64,000 nucleotides of DNA from Salisediminibacterium halotolerans (GCF_003814815.1 NZ_RKQQ01000001.1:1-64000); one strand, 5' to 3'; positions 1-8,645 are shown, numbered from the stretch's first letter. Program-made: numbers and translations. Notes: a model not told the origin generated them from the sequence alone.

Positions 1-122
1 GACTTGTCTTGCTAAATTGACGGGATATCTTCTTACTATATCCCACTTTACGCTTGGCTTTTGTTTAGTTTTCAAAGGGCAGCTGAATCGCTTTGTCGCT
101 TTACGGCGACTTTTATATAATA
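1..122 (-). other. rRNA operon leader (16S gene expected just outside the window)
   Basis: Read on the minus strand, 82-63 gives CTGCCCTTTGAAAACTAAAC. This resembles the boxA-like antitermination segment of Bacillus rrn leaders. It is followed by a spacer running to the window edge. Two strong promoters lie upstream in the same orientation. No mature 16S sequence is visible, so the rRNA gene itself is inferred to begin left of base 1. Confidence 0.7.
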
Positions 123-146
123 TCACTTCAACAATGCCGTTGTCAA
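117..146 (-). promoter_or_regulatory. rrn promoter P2
   Basis: On the minus strand a perfect -35 TTGACA (146-141) is followed after 18 bp by TATTAT (122-117), which differs from the -10 consensus by one base. It lies directly in front of the boxA-like leader, where the proximal promoter of a Bacillus rRNA operon sits. Confidence 0.7.
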
Positions 147-290
147 CATTCGATTGAAATGAATTTGCGGCGAATAAATTGCTTCGTCCGCAACAAGGAT
201 TACTATATCAAAAAAGTGATTCGCGAGCAAGGCAAAATTTAATTTTTTAATTTTGCATAAGCAACTTGCCTTTTTTCGTTGACGTAGAAC

Positions 291-320
291 ATTATAATCT
301 CGTTTATTTGCATCCGTCAA
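291..320 (-). promoter_or_regulatory. rrn promoter P1
   Basis: On the minus strand TTGACG (320-315), 18 bp, TATAAT (296-291). Together with the promoter about 175 bp downstream it gives the tandem P1-P2 arrangement usual for Bacillus rRNA operons. The stretch between them is A/T rich and holds an imperfect palindrome around 231-262. Confidence 0.65.
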
Positions 321-373
321 TATAAAATATTTATGAAATTATTGACCTCCTCCCTCGATATCCGCTAACCTTA

Positions 374-403
374 TTGTTAACCTTAAGAAATACAGGTTAA
401 CAA
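374..403 (+). promoter_or_regulatory. BirA-type biotin operator upstream of bioY
   Basis: A perfect inverted repeat TTGTTAACC (374-382), 12 bp, GGTTAACAA (395-403) lies just before the bioY ribosome binding site. This is the BirA repressor box described for biotin genes of Firmicutes. A possible -35 TTGACC (342-347) precedes it, so bound BirA would cover the -10/start region. Biotin control of bioY follows from family knowledge. Confidence 0.75.
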
Positions 404-426
404 ATTTGCGAGAGGAGATCATTTTA

Positions 427-1020
427 TTGGCACAACAACATCAAGTTCACATGTTAACGAAAAGTGCGCTATTCATTGCACTCATGGCCGTTTCAGCTAA
501 TTTGACAGCCTTTATAACAGTTGGAGCTGTCCCGCTTACCTTCCAGACTGTTATCGCTGCCTTAGCCGGAATCATTCTCGGGAAACGAAATGGCGCACTC
601 GCAATCTTCGGATACGTACTTCTTGGGATATTCGGGGCGCCGGTTTTTGCCGGCTTTTCGGGAGGGCTTCAAAGTTTGCTATCACCGACTTTCGGATTTC
701 TCATTTCTTTTGCGGGGGTAGCTTTCATAACCGGCAAGCTGACAGAATCACTGGCAAACTTGACAAAACAATCTTCTTTTTTCGCTGTTTTCACCGGACT
801 TGCACTGAACTATTTATTCGGGGTTCCTTATCTTGTGCTGTACACCGGCTATCTTTCTGCGATGAATCAAGAAGCGATGACGGCGGCCGCTTTATCTATG
901 ATCCCCTTTTTTATTAAAGATGTTGTTTTCGCTTTTATCACGGCTGGGCTTGCATACAAGTTGCGCCGTTACCGCTTCATTCAAAATTCATTTAAAAAAG
1001 AGAGCCGGCTTATATCTTGA
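427..1020 (+). CDS. bioY: Biotin transporter BioY (ECF S component)
   Basis: Integral membrane protein of about 197 residues that binds biotin. It works alone or with the shared ECF ATPase/transmembrane module, which is not in this window. The sequence shows the BioY features: an N-terminal helix with ALFIALMAVSA, the GAVPLTFQT segment, and several further hydrophobic helices with GGLQSLLSPTFGF. The start is TTG at 427 because AGGAG (413-417) lies 9 nt ahead; an in-frame TTG at 406 lies upstream of that site. A BirA-type operator precedes it. No bio synthesis genes are adjacent, so it looks like a solitary biotin-regulated uptake gene. The location matches yuiG of B. subtilis. Confidence 0.93.
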   Translation: MAQQHQVHMLTKSALFIALMAVSANLTAFITVGAVPLTFQTVIAALAGIILGKRNGALAIFGYVLLGIFGAPVFAGFSGGLQSLLSPTFGFLISFAGVAFITGKLTESLANLTKQSSFFAVFTGLALNYLFGVPYLVLYTGYLSAMNQEAMTAAALSMIPFFIKDVVFAFITAGLAYKLRRYRFIQNSFKKESRLIS

Positions 1021-1055
1021 AGGGGAGTGACGAGTAACAGCAGGAGCAAAAGACT

Positions 1056-1086
1056 AAACGCCGGCGGCATTTGGCCGCCGGCGTTT
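1056..1086. terminator. Hairpin after bioY
   Basis: 13-bp perfect stem with 5-nt loop, arms 1056-1068 and 1074-1086, very GC rich. It lacks a clean T run on the plus side; on the minus side a loose T-rich stretch follows. It probably ends both bioY and the converging gene at 1213. Confidence 0.6.
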
Positions 1087-1212
1087 ACATGATATCAGCA
1101 GATATATGCGAAACTCCCCCCTGCTCATCGATACCGCCAATCAAGCTCGCCTTTTCTCCCTTTGACAAAATGCCAATTTCATCTGATATAAGCAAAGAAA
1201 AAACATAAAACA

Positions 1213-2445
1213 TTAAATATTTTCGGCAATATAACGAATATTAGCGGTTAATGCATAAAAGTCATCCAAAAAATCACGGTTAATCATCTTTTCTGAACTT
1301 GGCGCCCCCGCTGCTTTTGAAAACGTATGGACCCATGGGATTTGTTCTTTTTCAACAAGAGCAGCAACGCGCTCCAACCCATGAAACGAAGCGCCCAAAG
1401 CCGTTTCGGGTTCGGTCATAACCGGTAAAAAAGGCTCGTTTAAATCCAGCGGAATTTGTCGGCCGAATTGCGCCTTGGAATAAAAGGCTGGCCGATAATC
1501 GCCGCAATCCGTCTCGGCTCCAACCTCTTTTTCACTTAACACAGTCAGGATCCCCTTAGGAGCAAACGAAAAACTGTAATAAACAGCCTCTGACATTAAA
1601 TAAAAAAACTGATTTACATTCAATTGATTATCAGTCAATTGCTCTGTTATAAGCCGATATGTCCTGCTTTGAATTATTTTGCTCTGGTCGCCCCTAATAA
1701 GTAAAACGGTTAACGGATGAGGGAAATTAAATGCTGTTAAATATTCAAACACGAGCGGCAGGATCCGGGCTAAAGTTCCTCTCTTTGCAGATCCTGCTGT
1801 TACAACAAGGGGAGCTCCTTCAAACCCGGCCGGCTCATAAGTCATTTCGAACAACTCGGGATCCTTCGCAAAGAGTTCGTGCACACTGCCGAAACCTAAG
1901 CCATGAAGGTCATCTTCAGTCAACCTTTTGATAGATATGTTCGAAGGCAAGCGTTCAAAGTCTAGTCGTTCCAAAGCGTCATGTGTGTTTGTATATTGCA
2001 ACAGCCAAGTAAGTTCGCTTAAATCTGCCGGAATATAAGCCCTCTCTTCACTGCTGATAAAAACAGAATAGGCTTTCGGCAGCCAGCGCGTTATAATGAG
2101 GTTGTTCTCAAACAACCCGCGAATCAGCTCATGGAATAAAGCGATTTCTGAAGAAGAAAAAGTTTCTTCTATAATTATGACTGTATCCGCTTTGTGCAGA
2201 TCGGCTTTCTCCGCCGCTTCTCGCGCCCGGGTGCGCATTTCGTATCCGCTCATTTTCGCCCTTGTGCGGAGACCGACAACAGCAGCATTTTGCTCAGCCA
2301 GATAAAAAAAGTTGAAAACCTCTCGCGGATTTACTGGGCCTTGTAACGGTTCCCCGAACAGCTGTTTCAGTTTCGACAACGTTCTCCGGGAAATGCTGCC
2401 GTCGTCGTGAAGTGCCGCAACATAAACTGTGCTAAATGCCTTCAT
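1213..2445 (-). CDS. Degenerate M17 (leucyl aminopeptidase-like) protein, probably catalytically inactive
   Basis: 410 residues, at the place where B. subtilis carries yuiE, a leucyl aminopeptidase. By eye it can be laid along the M17 fold (numbering from an upstream TTG). AAVVGLRTRAKMSG (about 55-68) matches the VGLGKxxK block of the N-terminal domain. RLTEDDLHGLGFGSV (175-189) matches the 'LDEEELEKLGMG' block. LNVNQFFYLMSEAVYYS (276-292) matches the active-site NTDAEGRLVLADAL segment, and IPWVHTFSKAAG (370-381) matches the C-terminal PWAHLDIAG. The metal ligands are gone: NTDAEGR reads NVNQFFY, and the loop carrying the catalytic Lys and Asp is missing. The protein is also about 90 residues shorter than active M17 enzymes. 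ATG at 2445 is preferred over the TTG just before it (GGAGG 8 nt ahead). Homology is inferred from pattern and synteny only. Confidence 0.6.
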   Translation of the reverse strand: MKAFSTVYVAALHDDGSISRRTLSKLKQLFGEPLQGPVNPREVFNFFYLAEQNAAVVGLRTRAKMSGYEMRTRAREAAEKADLHKADTVIIIEETFSSSEIALFHELIRGLFENNLIITRWLPKAYSVFISSEERAYIPADLSELTWLLQYTNTHDALERLDFERLPSNISIKRLTEDDLHGLGFGSVHELFAKDPELFEMTYEPAGFEGAPLVVTAGSAKRGTLARILPLVFEYLTAFNFPHPLTVLLIRGDQSKIIQSRTYRLITEQLTDNQLNVNQFFYLMSEAVYYSFSFAPKGILTVLSEKEVGAETDCGDYRPAFYSKAQFGRQIPLDLNEPFLPVMTEPETALGASFHGLERVAALVEKEQIPWVHTFSKAAGAPSSEKMINRDFLDDFYALTANIRYIAENI

Positions 2446-2500
2446 CAATTTATCCTCCTCTGATCTGGCACAACCAATGATACAATAATTTCACTTGTGT

Positions 2501-2506
2501 TATAAT
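2501..2506 (+). promoter_or_regulatory. -10 element for yuiD
   Basis: Perfect TATAAT. It overlaps an in-frame ATG at 2505, so that ATG cannot be the start of a transcript made here; this argues for the downstream ATG at 2568. No good -35 is visible. Confidence 0.45.
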
Positions 2507-2567
2507 GAATGCCTCACAAAGTAAGCGATCTTTTGGACGGATCGCAAGAAAGGAACATCACCGGATT

Positions 2568-3050
2568 ATGGAGATATTTTCTAATTTCCCGTTATGGGCG
2601 GCTCTTATATCAATTGGATTTGCGCAATTTATTAAAGTCCCTTTATTTTTTATTGCAACACGAACGTTTGACTGGAGCCTGCTGACGAGCACCGGCGGCA
2701 TGCCAAGCTCACATTCCGGTGCGGTGACAGCCTTGGCAACTGCTATCGCGATTGATTTCGGAGCGGATTCCCCTTATTTTGCGATCGCCGCTGTTTTCGG
2801 TATAATCGTTATGTTCGACGCAACCGGTGTCAGGCGGCACGCGGGCGAACAAGCTACCGTCGTTAATCAGCTCGTGACTGATTTTAATAAAATTGTATCA
2901 GAGTTTAAACAATGGCCGGACAAAAAAGAGCAGGAGAAGCGTAAAGAATTGAAAGAACTTCTCGGCCACCAGCCGATCGAAGTCTTTTTCGGCGGCTTGC
3001 TCGGTATTGTCATCGCTGTAACGCTCCACTTCACTTATTTCGGAATATAA
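2568..3050 (+). CDS. yuiD: YuiD family membrane protein (DUF212, acid phosphatase/vanadium haloperoxidase-related)
   Basis: 160 residues starting MEIFSNFPLWAAL, as in B. subtilis YuiD. Hydrophobic helices lie at about residues 8-25, 42-75 and 135-158. The conserved block STGGMPSSHSGAVTALA (about 46-62) and the later GVRRHAGEQATVVNQL are hallmarks of DUF212. The SxxSHxG pattern recalls the phosphatase motif of PAP2 enzymes, but the reaction is unknown. The start at 2568 is chosen because a TATAAT overlaps the earlier in-frame ATG; AAAGGA lies 13 nt ahead, slightly long. It stands alone and is divergent from the M17-like gene. Confidence 0.85.
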   Translation: MEIFSNFPLWAALISIGFAQFIKVPLFFIATRTFDWSLLTSTGGMPSSHSGAVTALATAIAIDFGADSPYFAIAAVFGIIVMFDATGVRRHAGEQATVVNQLVTDFNKIVSEFKQWPDKKEQEKRKELKELLGHQPIEVFFGGLLGIVIAVTLHFTYFGI

Positions 3051-3150
3051 AAAGAAGCCGGGACAAAAGGTTTCTTGTAAAAGATAAAAAATGGCTCTCA
3101 CATCAGTGAGGGCCATTCTTATTTACCGGGTTTTGTCTCAGCTTCTTTTT
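3049..3150. terminator. Nested bidirectional terminator yuiD / yuiB
   Basis: The outer arms 3049-3068 and 3131-3150 pair with two mismatches and bear A- and T-runs on both ends. An inner 12-bp stem (3090-3101 with 3106-3117) sits in the loop. It serves the converging yuiD and yuiB. Confidence 0.7.
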
Positions 3151-3153
3151 GTT

Positions 3154-3474
3154 TTAGAACATTTGATATCCGCGATCGCGCAGCATTTTGTTGGCAATCC
3201 CGGATAACACCGCACCGATAAACCCGGCCGTTAAAATAATTGCATCTGCCGCCGCTAAAGAAACAAGGCTCTCGCCAAGATCAGTAAATGACGCCCCCGG
3301 GTTTGTGAAGTAACTGAAAAATCCGGCATTCCCGACAATAAACATAATCACAATCGGATAAATAATCGCCATTGTCCAAGTAGAACGAAGCAGCATATTT
3401 AAAATAAAGCCAATCCCAAAAAACAGAACAAAGTAAAGCAAGATCGCAATGATCATTTGCGGTATATTAAGCAT
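3154..3474 (-). CDS. yuiB: YuiB family small membrane protein
   Basis: 106 residues with three predicted membrane helices (about 7-27, 34-54 and 70-92) and a short basic tail, ANKMLRDRGYQMF. Length, helix pattern and position between yuiD and yuiA match B. subtilis YuiB, which has no assigned function. ATG at 3474 follows GGGGGTGA at good spacing. Confidence 0.85.
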   Translation of the reverse strand: MLNIPQMIIAILLYFVLFFGIGFILNMLLRSTWTMAIIYPIVIMFIVGNAGFFSYFTNPGASFTDLGESLVSLAAADAIILTAGFIGAVLSGIANKMLRDRGYQMF

Positions 3475-3546
3475 TATCTTTCACCCCCATCAGGTCAAAG
3501 TTTAGTTTACTGAATAGAGCCGTTTGCGTCAACGAACAAAGTTTAC

Positions 3547-3575
3547 AAAAAAAGACTCCGGCTAAATAGCCGAAG
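3547..3575 (-). terminator. Terminator of yuiA
   Basis: Minus strand: stem CTTCGGCT / AGCCGGAG with ATTT loop, then seven T residues. Confidence 0.75.
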
Positions 3576-3591
3576 CACTAAAAAAGCATCA

Positions 3592-3735
3592 TTATCCTGT
3601 CTTTTCAGTTTTATCACTTCCGGAACCGGCGCATTGATAGCACGTTTCAGTTCCGCCGAGCAATGGCTGATGGTATCCTTTTCCTTTGCAATACGGACAC
3701 TCTCCTTGCTTAACTTTTTGCTTCGGCAGCGGCAC
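3592..3735 (-). CDS. yuiA: YuiA family zinc-ribbon-like small protein
   Basis: 47 residues. It carries two Cys pairs, CPYCKGKGY and CYQCAGSG, spaced like the CxxCxGxG units of DnaJ-type zinc fingers, so it probably binds one Zn. Start is GTG at 3735 (M-P-L-P-K), preceded by AGGGGGAGAGG. A longer frame extends to 3822 but has no ribosome binding site and would overlap the promoter region; the short form matches B. subtilis YuiA. Function unknown. Confidence 0.8.
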   Translation of the reverse strand: MPLPKQKVKQGECPYCKGKGYHQPLLGGTETCYQCAGSGSDKTEKTG

Positions 3736-3863
3736 AGCCTCTCCCCCTCTTATAATATTCAGATATTTCTGACAATATACCATCATCCCGTATATTTGAA
3801 AAGAAAAAACTCTTCCGCGCATTTTGAATTGCCGCCCCGCACCTGATTTGTTTCGCTTTTCAT

Positions 3864-3892
3864 AAAAAAACCGGCTGCAGATGCAGCCGGTT
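3864..3892 (-). terminator. Terminator of yumB
   Basis: Minus strand: 11-bp perfect stem AACCGGCTGCA / TGCAGCCGGTT with a 2-nt centre, followed by seven T residues. Confidence 0.85.
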
Positions 3893-3900
3893 AAATCTCT

Positions 3901-5112
3901 CTAAAATAAATTCAGTTTTCCTTTTTTCAGAACGAGGGGCATTCCGCCGAGCAAGTACAGATAACGATTATCGATCAGTTTTTTGACTGTTGATGCTGAC
4001 GTGCCATACAACTTGCGATCACCGACAACTCCGATTGCTTCTTTCCCGCCAAGCGAAGCTACCGTTCCTTTTATATCAGGCTGAAATTCTTCCAGTTCCT
4101 CTTCTGTGCCTTTAATGAGCGCTTTAATGTTGTTTGCACACGTATAAGACTGTTGAATAGCAATTTGCGCTGTCGGCGGGTACGGCCGATTGATTTCTTC
4201 GTTAATAATCAGCGCACAGTCGCCGATAATGAAGACATCTTCGTGACCCGGTGCGCGCAAGTTCGCATCCACTTTGACACGGCCGCGCATCGCTTCAAAA
4301 CCGGCTTCTTCTACAATACTGTTTCCGCGCACACCGGTCGTCCAGACGATGGTCTGTGAATCAATAACTTCGCCGTCGTCCAGCAAAACCTTTCCGTCCT
4401 GAACTTCTTTAATCGGGGTATTAATTTTGAAATTAACCCCGCGGCTTTCAAGCAAATTCATCGCATATTCAACGAGTTCTTCATCGAATCCGGGCAGCGC
4501 AGTCGGAGCAGCTTCAATGGAGTACATGGAGACATTCTCACGGGCAATATCGTACTCTTCACACAATTCGGGAATTCGTTCAGACAATTCACCGACAAAC
4601 TCAATTCCTGTAAATCCTGCTCCGGCAACGACAAAGGTCAACAAAGAATCATCTTTTTCATCCTGCTTATTGTAACTAGCGAACATATATTCAATATGCT
4701 CACGAATCAGCCGGACGGAATTCACGCTCCGAATTGAAAAAGCATGGTCGTAAACACCCGGAATACCGAATGTTTCAGGCTGAGAACCAAGCCCGATAAC
4801 CAAATAATCGTAATCCAATTCTTCTTTATCCAACTTCACTTTTTTATTTTCTTTATCAATACTGACGACACTGTCTTTAATGAAATTTACTTTATGGGTA
4901 TCAATAATATCAGTGATCTTCATTCTTGTCCGATCGTGATGAAGTGTTCCTGCCGCAGGTTCATGAAGCCAAGTCGTCTGATAGTGATAATCATGCTTAT
5001 TCACCAGCGTGATTTCTGCGTCTTGATGAAAATTCCCTTTTTGTAAACGAGAAGCTGTCATCATCCCGCCATATCCTGCACCGAGAATTAAAATTTTGGG
5101 CTTTCGATTCAT
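3901..5112 (-). CDS. yumB: NDH-2-like NAD(P)/FAD-dependent oxidoreductase YumB
   Basis: 403-residue single-subunit flavoprotein of the type II NADH dehydrogenase family, which passes electrons from NAD(P)H to quinone without pumping. The N-terminal FAD-binding GAGYGG follows ILIL. A second Rossmann motif [13 protein letters not shown] lies near residue 170 for NAD(P)H. VFIIGDCA, near 300, contacts FAD. The C-terminus [18 protein letters not shown] is amphipathic and could bind the membrane face. ATG at 5112 follows GGGAGTGAG; the upstream in-frame TTG overlaps that site. A second paralogue lies at 9150. Substrate is not proven; the divergent partner yumC is also a flavoprotein reductase. Confidence 0.88.
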   Translation of the reverse strand: MNRKPKILILGAGYGGMMTASRLQKGNFHQDAEITLVNKHDYHYQTTWLHEPAAGTLHHDRTRMKITDIIDTHKVNFIKDSVVSIDKENKKVKLDKEELDYDYLVIGLGSQPETFGIPGVYDHAFSIRSVNSVRLIREHIEYMFASYNKQDEKDDSLLTFVVAGAGFTGIEFVGELSERIPELCEEYDIARENVSMYSIEAAPTALPGFDEELVEYAMNLLESRGVNFKINTPIKEVQDGKVLLDDGEVIDSQTIVWTTGVRGNSIVEEAGFEAMRGRVKVDANLRAPGHEDVFIIGDCALIINEEINRPYPPTAQIAIQQSYTCANNIKALIKGTEEELEEFQPDIKGTVASLGGKEAIGVVGDRKLYGTSASTVKKLIDNRYLYLLGGMPLVLKKGKLNLF

Positions 5113-5534
5113 TTTACTCACTCCCAATTAATCTTATTGATTACGCTGCCTGTTGAACATTTGCTTTCAACCTGATTTATCGTCAAGTTTGTGATACTGT
5201 TCACGTACCAAGGCGAAAAAAATACGTTAAATTGTTCCGGTCCCTCGAGGTTTAAGCTCGTATTTTATCCTTTTTCATCATAGTGTCTACACACATATTT
5301 TTCAACAGTAAATTGACGATTTATTGAACATTTTATTAACAAAAAACGAATTTTTCCTTCTACAGAGACTTTACCCCTATTTAAATAGTTTTAATCTATC
5401 AATGTTTTTATTCAAACCGCTGGTGAAGCAATTTCTTTGTAATATGAAATAATATCCGCAAGCCCTTTCTTTCAACTTCGAGAAACATTATAATTAAACT
5501 GAAGCAACTGTTAATATAGGTGGAGGTGGGAGTT
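5113..5534. other. Intergenic region yumB-yumC
   Basis: About 420 bp of A/T-rich DNA between divergent genes. The only clear element is the yumC -10 at 5489. A TTGACG at about 5315 has no convincing -10. No RNA structure or coding signal was recognised. Confidence 0.5.
5466..5494 (+). promoter_or_regulatory. Promoter of yumC
   Basis: TATAAT at 5489-5494, with a weak -35 TTTCTT at 5466-5471 (17-bp spacing). The yumC ribosome site lies about 25 bp downstream. Confidence 0.5.
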
Positions 5535-6533
5535 ATGTCCGAAGAAAAAGAGGTCTACGATATCACGATTATCGGGGGAGGTCCTGTCGGGATTTTTACG
5601 GCATTTTACGCCGGGCTGAGACAGGCAAAAGTGAAACTGATCGAAGCTATGCCGCAATTGGGAGGGCAGCTGTCAGCATTGTACCCGGAAAAGTACATAT
5701 ACGACATCGCCGGCTTCCCGAAAGTAAGAGCTCAAGAACTCGTTGACAACTTAACGGAACAAACGGCGCAGTTTGAACCGACGTATGCATTGGAAGAGTC
5801 TGTTGAAAGTGTGGAAAAAGGCGCGGATAACGTCTTTACGCTCAGAACAGATAAAGGGGTTCATTATTCCAAAACGGTTATCATTACCGCCGGAGTCGGC
5901 GCGTTTAAACCGCGGCGCCTGGACATTGAAGGCGCAGAACAATTCGAAGGAAAAAATCTGCACTATTTTGTCAATGACCTGAATCAGTTTTCCGGCGATC
6001 GCGTCGTATTAGCCGGAGGCGGTGACTCAGCTGTCGATTGGACGTTAATGCTCGAAGAGATTGCTGAGGAAATAACGATTGTGCACCGCCGTAATAAATT
6101 CCGTGCTCACGAGCACAGTGTCGAGCAGCTGATGAATTCCGAAAAAATTAATGTTGTCACCCCTTATGTCGTGCATGAACTGCACCATGACGGAGACAAA
6201 ATCACAGCCGTTACGCTAAAGGAAAAAGACGGCGAGAATACAAAACGAATTGACATCGATACATTGATTGTCAACTACGGCTTTATTTCAAACCTTGGTC
6301 CGATCAAAAATTGGGGCTTGGAAATCGAAAAAAATTCAATTGTTGTGAATTCGAACCAAGAAACTAATATTGCAGGCATTTATGCGTGCGGGGATATTTG
6401 TACGTATGAAGGAAAAGCAAAACTTATTGCTTCGGGCTTTGGCGAAGCGCCGACTGCCGTTAATAAAGCAAAAGTATACATCGATCCGACAGCCAGCGCC
6501 ACAGCCGGTCACAGTTCCAGTATCATGTCTTAA
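5535..6533 (+). CDS. yumC: Ferredoxin--NADP+ reductase, thioredoxin-reductase-like (type 2)
   Basis: 332 residues, exactly the length of B. subtilis YumC, an FAD enzyme exchanging electrons between NADPH and ferredoxin/flavodoxin. FAD motif GGGPVG at about residues 14-19, [20 protein letters not shown] after it, NADPH motif [12 protein letters not shown] near 155, and [23 protein letters not shown] near the C-terminus. There is no CxxC redox pair as in thioredoxin reductase, which fits the FNR assignment. ATG at 5535 follows GGAGGTGGGAG; the frame opens at 5520 without need. A likely electron source for the Fe-S and radical SAM functions encoded nearby. Confidence 0.93.
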   Translation: MSEEKEVYDITIIGGGPVGIFTAFYAGLRQAKVKLIEAMPQLGGQLSALYPEKYIYDIAGFPKVRAQELVDNLTEQTAQFEPTYALEESVESVEKGADNVFTLRTDKGVHYSKTVIITAGVGAFKPRRLDIEGAEQFEGKNLHYFVNDLNQFSGDRVVLAGGGDSAVDWTLMLEEIAEEITIVHRRNKFRAHEHSVEQLMNSEKINVVTPYVVHELHHDGDKITAVTLKEKDGENTKRIDIDTLIVNYGFISNLGPIKNWGLEIEKNSIVVNSNQETNIAGIYACGDICTYEGKAKLIASGFGEAPTAVNKAKVYIDPTASATAGHSSSIMS

Positions 6534-6567
6534 TCCTGTCCAACCGCTTCGATACATTTGTCTATGT

Positions 6568-6605
6568 AAAAAGCTCCCTCGTCATTAAACGAGGGAGCTT
6601 TTTTT
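6568..6605. terminator. Bidirectional terminator yumC / hesB-like gene
   Basis: 13-bp GC-rich stem around AAAGCTCCCTCGT with A and T runs on both sides, between converging genes. Confidence 0.85.
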
Positions 6606-6623
6606 AGCGTTACCGGTTTGTAA

Positions 6624-6974
6624 TCAGCAATCTTCCGGTGTGCCCGCATTTGTCGCCGTACGAAAAGACGAGCCGCAGCCGCAGTTGGCGATCGCATTCG
6701 GATTGTCGATCGTAAAACCGCCGCCCATCATATTTTCTTTAAAATCAATCGTCGTGCCTTTGATCATTGAAGCACTTTCATTATCGACTAAAACGTTTAA
6801 ACCTTCAACTTCGATTAACGTGTCATCTTCATGTTTTTCCGTATCAAATCCCATGCCGTATGAAAGACCGCTGCAACCGCCGCCTTGAACACCGACACGA
6901 AGATAAGCTGCCCCCTCTTCTTCCTCCATCATCGCTTTGACCTGATTCGCTGCTGCTTCCGTAATCGTCAGCAT
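6624..6974 (-). CDS. yutM: HesB/IscA (SufA/ErpA type) iron-sulfur carrier
   Basis: 116 residues of the A-type Fe-S carrier family, which accepts clusters from the SUF scaffold and hands them to apo-proteins. The three family cysteines are present: C34 in GGGCSGL and C98/C100 in NCGCGSSF. An extra C116 is the last residue. GAGGAGG sits 8 nt before ATG 6974. It stands alone in orientation but belongs to a cluster of Fe-S genes (nifU-like at 10746, SufR-like regulator at 12902, suf operon at 24 kb). Confidence 0.92.
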   Translation of the reverse strand: MLTITEAAANQVKAMMEEEEGAAYLRVGVQGGGCSGLSYGMGFDTEKHEDDTLIEVEGLNVLVDNESASMIKGTTIDFKENMMGGGFTIDNPNAIANCGCGSSFRTATNAGTPEDC

Positions 6975-7201
6975 ATCGTGAGCCTCCTCTATCTTTCAGC
7001 GTAGCTTCATTATAAAGCTTTCCCTGCTTCTCAGCAAGGGACAGGAAAGTTGTGAACGTTTAAACGGATTTATTGCCTCGATTAACAAGATGATGATAAG
7101 ATTAAGTCAGTTTCGAGTTTCGAACATTTTGCAGTATGTTTGGCAGGAACATTTGTTGATACAAGAACAATGCAATTGAATTGAACGTCAGGGGGATTCA
7201 A

Positions 7202-8296
7202 ATGAACACGGTGTTACTCGACCCGAATTTGCAAGATATTCAAGAAAAAGTCATGAACGGTGAACGTCTGACTATTGAAGACGGTTTACGGCTATATGAA
7301 ACAACTGATTTACTCAGTGTCGCTCAACTTGCGAACCAAGTTAACGAGAACAAAAACGGAAAAAATGTTTATTTCATTGAAAATATGTACATCAATCCGA
7401 CGAATGTTTGTGAAGCCAACTGCACGTTTTGCGGCTTTAAACGCAAACCCGGTGAAGAAGGCGCGTATACGATGCATGAAGAAGAGCTGCTCGAGTATGT
7501 AGAAAAGCGGTGGAATGATAATATCCGTGAATTTCATATCGTCGGTGGTCATAATACTGAGGTTCCGTTCGAATACTATTTGAACACGATCCGCACGTTA
7601 AAAAAACACTACCCGCAATGTTCGATCAAAGCCTATACCGGGGCAGAAATTGAATTTTTTGCCCGCAATTACGGTTACACGATGCGCGAAGTGCTGGAAA
7701 TGCTCGTAGAAGCCGGCCTGGACACCCTTCCCGGGGGAGGCGCTGAAATTTTGACCGAACGTTACCGGGAAAAAATGAGTCCGGAAAAAGCAACGACATA
7801 TGAATGGCTTGAAGCTCATGAAATTGCTCACGAACTCGGCATGAAAACTCACGCAACGATGCTGTACGGTTCGATCGAATCGAAAGAAGAGCGGCTTATT
7901 CATATGGACCGTCTTCGTCAGCTTCAAGATAAAACAAACGGCTTCATGGTTTTTATACCGTTGGCGATGCAGCCAAAAAGCGTCAATGCCAGCTTGAAAC
8001 GTCGAACGACCGCTTACGATGATATGCGTACGATTGCTATCAGCCGTTTGATGCTTGATAATTTTGATCATATTAAGGCTTATTGGATCAATATCGGCCC
8101 GCAGCTGACACAAATGGCCTTGACTTACGGCAGCTCGGATATTCACGGCACATTGATCGAAGAGCGCATTTCGCATTCGGCCGGGGCACTGACATCGCAA
8201 GGCATCACGCGCGAAGAGTTGATTTATATGATTAAAGGCGCCGATAAAAAGCCTGTTGAACGGGACACATTCTACAATGTCATAAAAGAATATTAA
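7202..8296 (+). CDS. mqnE: Aminodeoxyfutalosine synthase MqnE (radical SAM)
   Basis: 364 residues. MqnE makes aminodeoxyfutalosine from the MqnA product, using S-adenosylmethionine, in the futalosine route to menaquinone. The radical SAM cluster motif CxxxCxxC is at C70, C74 and C77 (CEANCTFC). HIVGGHN, GLDTLPGGGAEI, TMLYGSIE and IKAYWINIGPQLTQMAL are typical of MqnE rather than MqnC. ATG 7202 is preceded by AGGGGGA; the TTG at 7181 is upstream of that site. No other mqn gene lies in the window. B. subtilis uses the classical men pathway, so this marks a different quinone route, as known for B. halodurans. Confidence 0.92.
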   Translation: MNTVLLDPNLQDIQEKVMNGERLTIEDGLRLYETTDLLSVAQLANQVNENKNGKNVYFIENMYINPTNVCEANCTFCGFKRKPGEEGAYTMHEEELLEYVEKRWNDNIREFHIVGGHNTEVPFEYYLNTIRTLKKHYPQCSIKAYTGAEIEFFARNYGYTMREVLEMLVEAGLDTLPGGGAEILTERYREKMSPEKATTYEWLEAHEIAHELGMKTHATMLYGSIESKEERLIHMDRLRQLQDKTNGFMVFIPLAMQPKSVNASLKRRTTAYDDMRTIAISRLMLDNFDHIKAYWINIGPQLTQMALTYGSSDIHGTLIEERISHSAGALTSQGITREELIYMIKGADKKPVERDTFYNVIKEY

Positions 8297-8297
8297 T

Positions 8298-8333
8298 AAA
8301 AAACGTCTGTCCTTTCTCAGGACAGACGTTTTA
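8298..8333. terminator. Bidirectional terminator of mqnE
   Basis: Stem AAAACGTCTGTCC / GGACAGACGTTTT (8300-8312 with 8320-8332) between converging genes. Confidence 0.8.
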
Positions 8334-8567
8334 TCGTAAAGGTTTAGACGTCCAAAAGTAGTCATCATCGGCTTCTAACACTGTGATCGTCTCTAAACAG
8401 CACGGCATGTGAACATTGGCTTTAATACCTTCTTTCGCCCGGGCCAGCCCTTCGGCTGACAAATTTGTCCGAACCTGATCTTCACCGCAAAACGGACAGG
8501 ACGGCACATATATATCCCCTATTTGTATGTCATAAGGCCACGTGTGGCTAAACGGGATTGGTCTCAT
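8331..8567 (-). CDS. Conserved small Cys-rich (putative metal-binding) protein
   Basis: 78 residues beginning MRPIPFSHTWPYD. It has a CPFCG pair near residue 24 and a second Cys pair, MPCCLE, near 56, a plausible four-Cys metal site. ATG 8567 is preceded by GGGAGTGA. I recognise it as a protein found in Bacillaceae without known function. It lies immediately downstream of yuzB on the same strand, separated by the yuzB terminator-like hairpin. Confidence 0.75.
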   Translation of the reverse strand: MRPIPFSHTWPYDIQIGDIYVPSCPFCGEDQVRTNLSAEGLARAKEGIKANVHMPCCLETITVLEADDDYFWTSKPLR

Positions 8568-8645
8568 TTCGGCTTCTCACTCCCTCTGATTTCCTTGTCA
8601 AAGCTTTACCGGGCTCTTTTGCTGCCAATAAGCTCTAAACATTTT

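Noticed and set aside
7598-8368. 256-codon open frame on the minus strand opposite mqnE
   Set aside because: It lies entirely antisense to a clear radical SAM gene, has no ribosome site, and its sequence resembles no family; it is a by-product of mqnE codon usage.
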